From Sympetrum striolatum (Eukaryota; Arthropoda; Insecta; Odonata; Libellulidae), in contig OX388351.1 of NCBI GenBank assembly GCA_947579665.1, positions 51,592,939 through 51,656,938 of the forward strand: a stretch of DNA of 64,000 bases, in the 5' to 3' direction. The translations under genes were made by a program, and so were the position numbers. Positions 59,401 through 64,000 of this stretch are shown piece after piece (position 1 is the stretch's first letter; each line of letters begins with the position of its first letter). The notes beneath the pieces were generated by a model. It was not told where the DNA came from. It searched no databases and saw nothing but the letters and a program-made list of their open reading frames with translations.

Positions 59401-60130
59401 TCCCCTCCGTCACGTTATTCGAGCATCGATCTAACTCCCCGACCTGATGGATTGCTAATCGGCCGATTTGATTTGTTCCTCGCATCAAACGAGGTTTGCG
59501 GATAAAGTCTGGAGAGAAAATCGCTCCATCGCGTGGAAGAGGAGGGAGATATATCGGAGAGGGAATTTTTCGAAATTTTAATTTCCACTCTTTGCGGAAA
59601 CCGAGTGATTCCCATTGCAGCGGCGGTCAACGAAGCATATAGTGTCAGCGGGAGACGGATGGTGGCAGGTCAACTGAAATCAAATGGCGGGGCGGGAATA
59701 TTTCTCCTTTTTCGCCTTTGATATCGAATAGGGGGGGAAGGGAGTTTCCGTGAGAAATATTAGGTGCGCCCAGCTGATTCGAGGACCGAAATTATCTCGC
59801 GCTGTTGCGAATATTCGCCGGAGCGCGTCGCTTTTATTCGCCTCCCCTGTTCCGAGCGGGAACGTATTGGTCGCGAAGTTTTTTCAGAGGTTTTTATCGC
59901 GTCGCTCGCTGTTTTGGACGAGGGATGCAATTGGCGGGAGGCGGAATGAATTCGATCAAATTAAAAAGCAATTTATGAGCGTAAAAATGCTGTGTCGCGA
60001 TGCGGCGATCTGCGTGCCGATGCAATTCCCTCGTCACTCCCAAAGCGGGGTGATTTGAAATGGATAATTACCGGAATGCAACTTTGATCGAAAACGGGCC
60101 TCCCTGATTTATTCAGGGGGTATTATTCCA
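59401..60130. promoter_or_regulatory. CpG-rich repeat-free island with a duplicated 25-mer
   Basis: One of the most CpG-dense segments (CCGGAGCGCGTCGCTTTT near 59818, GATGCGGCGATCTGCGTGCC near 60000). It carries the second exact copy of the 25-base word at 59413-59437. Overlapping plus ORFs (59750-60058, 59764-59949) have no recognisable domain. Candidate regulatory DNA; an unrecognised exon cannot be excluded. Confidence 0.35.
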
Positions 60131-60419
60131 GCTTCTATTACAAGTGCAATATCAGAGGGGTAGTCAGAGGAGATTTTGGTGTTCAGCCTCCTGCCCCTTC
60201 CCAGAGGCACATGCGACAGATATTTTTTAATCTTTAAAACTCCTAAAAATTTACCTAAGTAGCATTATCTCTAGGAAATGACTAGCTCATCCATTCAAGT
60301 CATTACTGTTTACAGTCTTCCAGTACTCGCTGATAAGGTTTTCGGTAGTAGGTTTTACCGTTACCACCTGGCAATCATACCAAATTGCAGCGATTACATT
60401 AAATAAATAATTTTGCGGT
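60131..60419. other. Intronic DNA, no gene seen
   Basis: Nothing recognisable. Confidence 0.5.
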
Positions 60420-60797
60420 GTTCACAACTTTTTATTGTTCATTCACTAATGTCAACATTTACAATATTTTGTTTTATTATTATTTTTATTTTAAATGTTG
60501 ATACAAATTTTCTGTTCACTGAAATACTTAACTGTGTAATAGGAATTATATTTTTTATATTCTTAAATTCTATTAGTTTATAATCAGTTTATACTTCGTT
60601 ACATACTCTATTTACCTTACAATATTAGTCGCTATACATACATTTCAATTTAAATTATGGTTGTATCCTTATTATTTTTACTATCCTTTTACTTATGTAC
60701 CTAATTGTAAAACTTTCAATGAAATATTATTTCATTTACTTGTTGTAAAAGTAAGAGGGCAATATTGCCCGTAATGAAGATTATTATTATTATTAGA
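60420..60797 (+). repeat. Probable LINE 3' end with (ATT)n tail
   Basis: A low-complexity AT-rich body ends in GTAAGAGGGCAATATTGCCC, GTAATGAAG and (ATT)n at 60781-60796. The GGGCAATATTGCCC palindrome before the microsatellite tail has the look of a retroposon 3' end. It is a different family from 30890 and 53340. Confidence 0.5.
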
Positions 60798-61004
60798 TAA
60801 GTAAGCCAAGAAATTTATACTTTAGGTTCTAGAATGTAATAGAATAAAATATTTCTGGAGCTTAATATATGTATTGTTTTCTTATTTGACCTTAATTTTA
60901 TCATATATTAATGTTTTATAAAGCATTGGTCAAGTAAGCCATTATAATACGGATTGAATCGATGACTATAGGTAAGATCTATTCCTTTATCTATGTTTCA
61001 TATA
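60798..61004. other. Intronic DNA, no gene seen
   Basis: AT-rich spacer. Confidence 0.5.
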
Positions 61005-61240
61005 GGAATTAGGAAAGGATTGGTAAAAACCTTACTGTTGATAGGTGTACTAAATAAGTGTGAAATGTGAGCCTTAAGAAAAGTGGAAGTCAAATATTTG
61101 GAGATCTTCAAGATGTGGGTTTGGCGTAGAATGAAAGAAGTATATTCATTCTATAGGAAAACAAATCCAGAGGTGCTGTTATTGTTGGGGAGAAAGGTTT
61201 TTTTATGGAAGTAATTCAGAATGGACAGATGATGTAGGTA
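61005..61240 (+). pseudogene. Decayed LINE (RTE/Jockey-like) C-terminal fragment
   Basis: In broken frames the plus strand reads RKGLVKTLLL, ALRKVEVKYLEIFKMWVWRRM and RKTNPEVLLLLG. This is the same stretch as in the fragments at 43090 and 58334, with stops and indels. It is the oldest-looking of the copies. Confidence 0.75.
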
Positions 61241-61509
61241 ATAAATTATTATATTCCTCTATTTCGAAGCTACGTCTACTTGAGCTAATAGCAGTTATAT
61301 TCAACATATTTTATCAAGAGATCGCGCAGAGAGCAATAATAGCGCAGAAAGATAAAATTTTACATGATATTCATGAAACCTATATCACTTTGAGATGAAG
61401 ACTGTTCTCTGAGGTTAATATAACACTTTTACGAAATTTCCGAAACTTGTTGTAAAGTAATCTCGTACATATCAATTACTCAAGCACACTTAATCTGTTA
61501 ACTTAATTG

Positions 61510-61700
61510 TTCATTAGGTTATATTTTAAATTTTTAGCGTACTTCTTCATTGATGGAATATATATTTATTTCGCAAGGATTTTCTCATCAGGATGGATTT
61601 ATCTTCCCCTTAGCTATTTAAAAGTAGTTGCAAAACGTAATTATAAGTGGTTTTACGTTCTCCTAGCATTAAAGTTAGGAATAACGATAAAACTGTTTTT
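61510..61700 (+). repeat. Dispersed repeat with the pogo-like empty site
   Basis: Matches the left flank (up to 58247, TTCTTC then GAATA) and right flank (from 59270) of the pogo-like element as one continuous sequence through GGAATATATATTTATTTC. The 71-codon ORF on it has no motif. Confidence 0.55.
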
Positions 61701-64000
61701 CCTACATCTGAAACGCGTCTAAATTTCCCACCAGATCACCTAATGAGGTTCCCTCAATGCGGATTATATTTCAGTGAGCAGTGAATTCGGAGAAATCGCT
61801 TGAAAAAGAAACATTGCTAAAAAAATCGAGTTGAGATCGCTGAAACGAAATTTAATGAGGAAACAAATCCCTCAGTAAAAGCGTTGGTGAAGAGAAAGAG
61901 ATAAGTTTCCCGGCAAAAAACCACAGATTATGTGAATTCAGAATTCTGAAAGCGAAATTTACATTATATCAGCATAAAAGAGAAACAATAGCGCTGCAAT
62001 CAAGCTTATTGAGTAAGAAAATATATATTCGCCGTACAGCTCCATTTGGGTAGCTTTTAGATGAGGTTATACAGTTTTCATTTCGATGAAACTAAAAACC
62101 TTTTTGGATACTTTATTGCTTCCTTTTGTTTGCTCTTTCGTTTTCCGTTTTTATTTTATTCCGAAAGCTCGAATTTTATTCCGTCGGCTCGAATACCCCC
62201 GGAAAAATGCTTTCAGAAATAAATCCCTCTGTTTTAGTAGGTGCTTATCCATATTTTTCAGGTGAGAATATGATGATAAAACAAAATATTGCTGAGGAAG
62301 CTGGGTATCGGAATGAATGAGTTAGCTCGGGATGGGGCTGTAAATATTTTTCAGGGTTTTGGTTGACAGATATGATTCGTTAGGGTCTGTTTGCTGCTCA
62401 TGAATTTGAATTTAATATCAAACCGTGGAGTATGCATGACTCATCAAAATTGAAAGCGCGGTATTTAAGCGATCAGAATCTAAGTTATTGACATTATATT
62501 TTTTATATTCCTCGACTCTACAAGATATTGAGTTCCATGAACAAAATTACACTAAAATATGATATGTATTGCTGTATTTTCCTAGGATTATCAAATTTAC
62601 CGCTGGAGTTGGAATTAAAAGAAAGACGAAATATTGTTCATGTTTGAATGTTTTTACCTATTTCTTTATCAGCTTTTGTTAGTTCCACGCCAAAAAATAA
62701 CCTCCTGTGACGTTTTTCTTCAATAAACTTTATGGAAAACTGGGTTTCTTTGAAAGGTATATCAAAGATTTTTCCGTATTGATGATTTTATGGTTAAAAG
62801 AACATACACATTTTTTTCAGGATAAACACATCGAAGGAATGCTGAATTGATGTAAATGTTGAATTCAGTTGTCAAATATCGCAGAATGTGTGCTTTTCCG
62901 ATAAAATTGTTTTGCGAAAGCGTGACATGGTGGAAAACCATAATAATGATTAAAAAGCTTTGTAATTTTCTACAGTATTTATTAGTACAACCGGTTTCAC
63001 TTCCGAGGAAGCATCTTCAGTTCCTATCATATCTTCATACTTTCATTGCATAGTGTAAATATAAGTTTTCTTCACTCTGTTAAGTTATTTCATTCATTAT
63101 AAGTGCAATATTATTTTACAAAATGTGTATCGGGCCTAGTCTCTCCGAATATTTTTACTTTTATATTTGGCCTTTATTACTTATTTTAGACTAATTTTAG
63201 TTCGTTATTTCATCTCAAAAATTTTCTCTCCTAAATAATCAATGGTAACATGTTAAAGAAACATTGTGAGGTGTAATTCATTTTGAAAATTGGTAATAAT
63301 TGAATCTATCTCATCCTTTTGTCCTATGATCACTGCTCTGAACTAAAGGCACAGTTTTTAATAAATTAATAGCAAAAGTAACTGAGATTTGACATGCATA
63401 TAATTTAAGAACCATTCATCACCTCAATAGGGATTACTGAATGGTGATTTGCTTTAAAATTGGAAATATTTATCCTAGATATCCAGCCATCCATTATCCC
63501 GGAAAGCATTACTTAATCACAATTATACACCCAACTCATTCCTTTTATTCTTCCTTTCATATTCGAACCGAATAATTATTTCGTGGAAATGCCGGAATAT
63601 TTAGCGTGCACGCCGACATTTCTTTTTCGCCTTTTCTTGGAAACCGCTCTGATTAAATCAACTGTCCCAGTAACAAGATCTATCGCGCCGAGGTAATTTT
63701 AGAACCCGAAGATTAATTCTAGGAAAATCTTTCAAGGGTTTTACCTAAGGTAATCTTTTAAAGGTCTTTACATACATCAAGATGGTGAAGGATATACCGG
63801 GAAATATTTATTCCAGGTATCTCAAAGTTTGGGTTAGCTCACGGCGACACACAGACGACCAATCGTGCCTATTTTTGAATTCTGTCCGACCAGCAAAGTA
63901 GTGGCAGTGAAGAGAAATTGGTTGATATAATCGTATTGAATTAAAGGATTTTGAATTATGATCAGGAAAATTGAAACATTATTTTTCACCCATAAATACG
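61701..64000. other. Intronic DNA, no gene seen
   Basis: AT-rich with slightly CpG-richer parts at 61740-62340 and 63560-63720. CGAAAGCTCGAATTTTATTC and CGTCGGCTCGAATACCCC at 62162 onward are a short local duplication. No exon for the first half of LNS1 was recognised up to the window edge. Confidence 0.5.

Larger units (their letters stand above)
30739..64000 (-). other. Nrx-1: Intron upstream of the neurexin exon (partial, at least 33.2 kb)
   Basis: The first half of LNS1 should be encoded upstream of this exon on the minus strand, yet no matching segment was seen up to the window edge. The stretch holds only transposon remnants and non-coding DNA, so I read it as one very long intron. It could hide a short exon. 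Confidence 0.68.

Noticed and set aside
59750..60058. 102-codon ORF as an exon
   Set aside because: It lies in a CpG-rich island on the strand opposite to neurexin, has a competing overlapping ORF and no recognisable family.

Overview
This is eukaryotic nuclear DNA, almost certainly from an arthropod and most likely an insect. It is AT-rich (about one third GC by eye), has almost no coding sequence, and is scattered with tRNA-derived SINEs, 5'-truncated LINEs and small terminal-inverted-repeat elements. The species cannot be fixed from the sequence. The transposon load and very long introns suggest a medium or large insect genome.

Only one host coding segment was found: a 285-bp, phase 0/0 exon at 30454-30738 on the minus strand. 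It encodes the second half of a laminin-G/LNS domain that I recognise as LNS1 of insect neurexin-1 (Nrx-1). Both splice sites are good. The rest of the window is therefore best read as two giant introns: at least 33.2 kb upstream of the exon (30739-64000) and at least 30.4 kb downstream (1-30453). Very short exons elsewhere cannot be excluded by eye.

The repeats in order. 3.7-4.6 kb: a tRNA-SINE, a TTA-flanked MITE and a near-perfect 206-bp palindrome. 6.0-6.5 kb: a tRNA-like unit and a LINE C-terminus. 9.4-9.8 kb: two copies of a 79-bp Tc1/mariner-type MITE. 10.5-11.4 kb: diverged direct repeats and a rearranged SINE. 12.9-13.6 kb: a 663-bp foldback element. 20.0-23.5 kb: TATAAGCCGA repeats, a second palindromic element and a 184-bp dimer. 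28.0-28.7 kb: a 178-bp dimer followed by a CA-rich run and a hairpin. 30.9-31.2 kb: a LINE 3' end close to the exon. 34.8, 38.9 and 43.1 kb: LINE fragments. 42.4-42.75 kb: a foldback element with 16-bp-periodic arms, inserted in a SINE. 46.1-49.8 kb: a CR1/L2-type LINE, a SINE and the third 79-bp MITE. 53.1-54.0 kb: a SINE and a third palindromic element split by a LINE 3' end. 58.2-59.3 kb: a pogo/Tigger-like element carrying a LINE fragment. 61 kb: another decayed LINE.

Between the repeats, several stretches of 0.3-0.8 kb are visibly richer in G+C and CpG, and I could not match them to any repeat in the window (best examples 17.6-18.2, 25.4-25.9, 35.3-35.8, 49.9-50.5, 52.1-52.7, 56.9-57.2 and 59.4-60.1 kb). 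They are reasonable candidates for regulatory DNA of a neuronal gene, but that is inference. No prokaryotic-style operon, CRISPR array, rRNA or convincing functional tRNA was found. The most unusual items are the 16-bp-periodic foldback element, the palindromic family that has a 13-bp target duplication, and the pogo-like insertion whose empty site survives 2-3 kb away in a diverged paralogous repeat.
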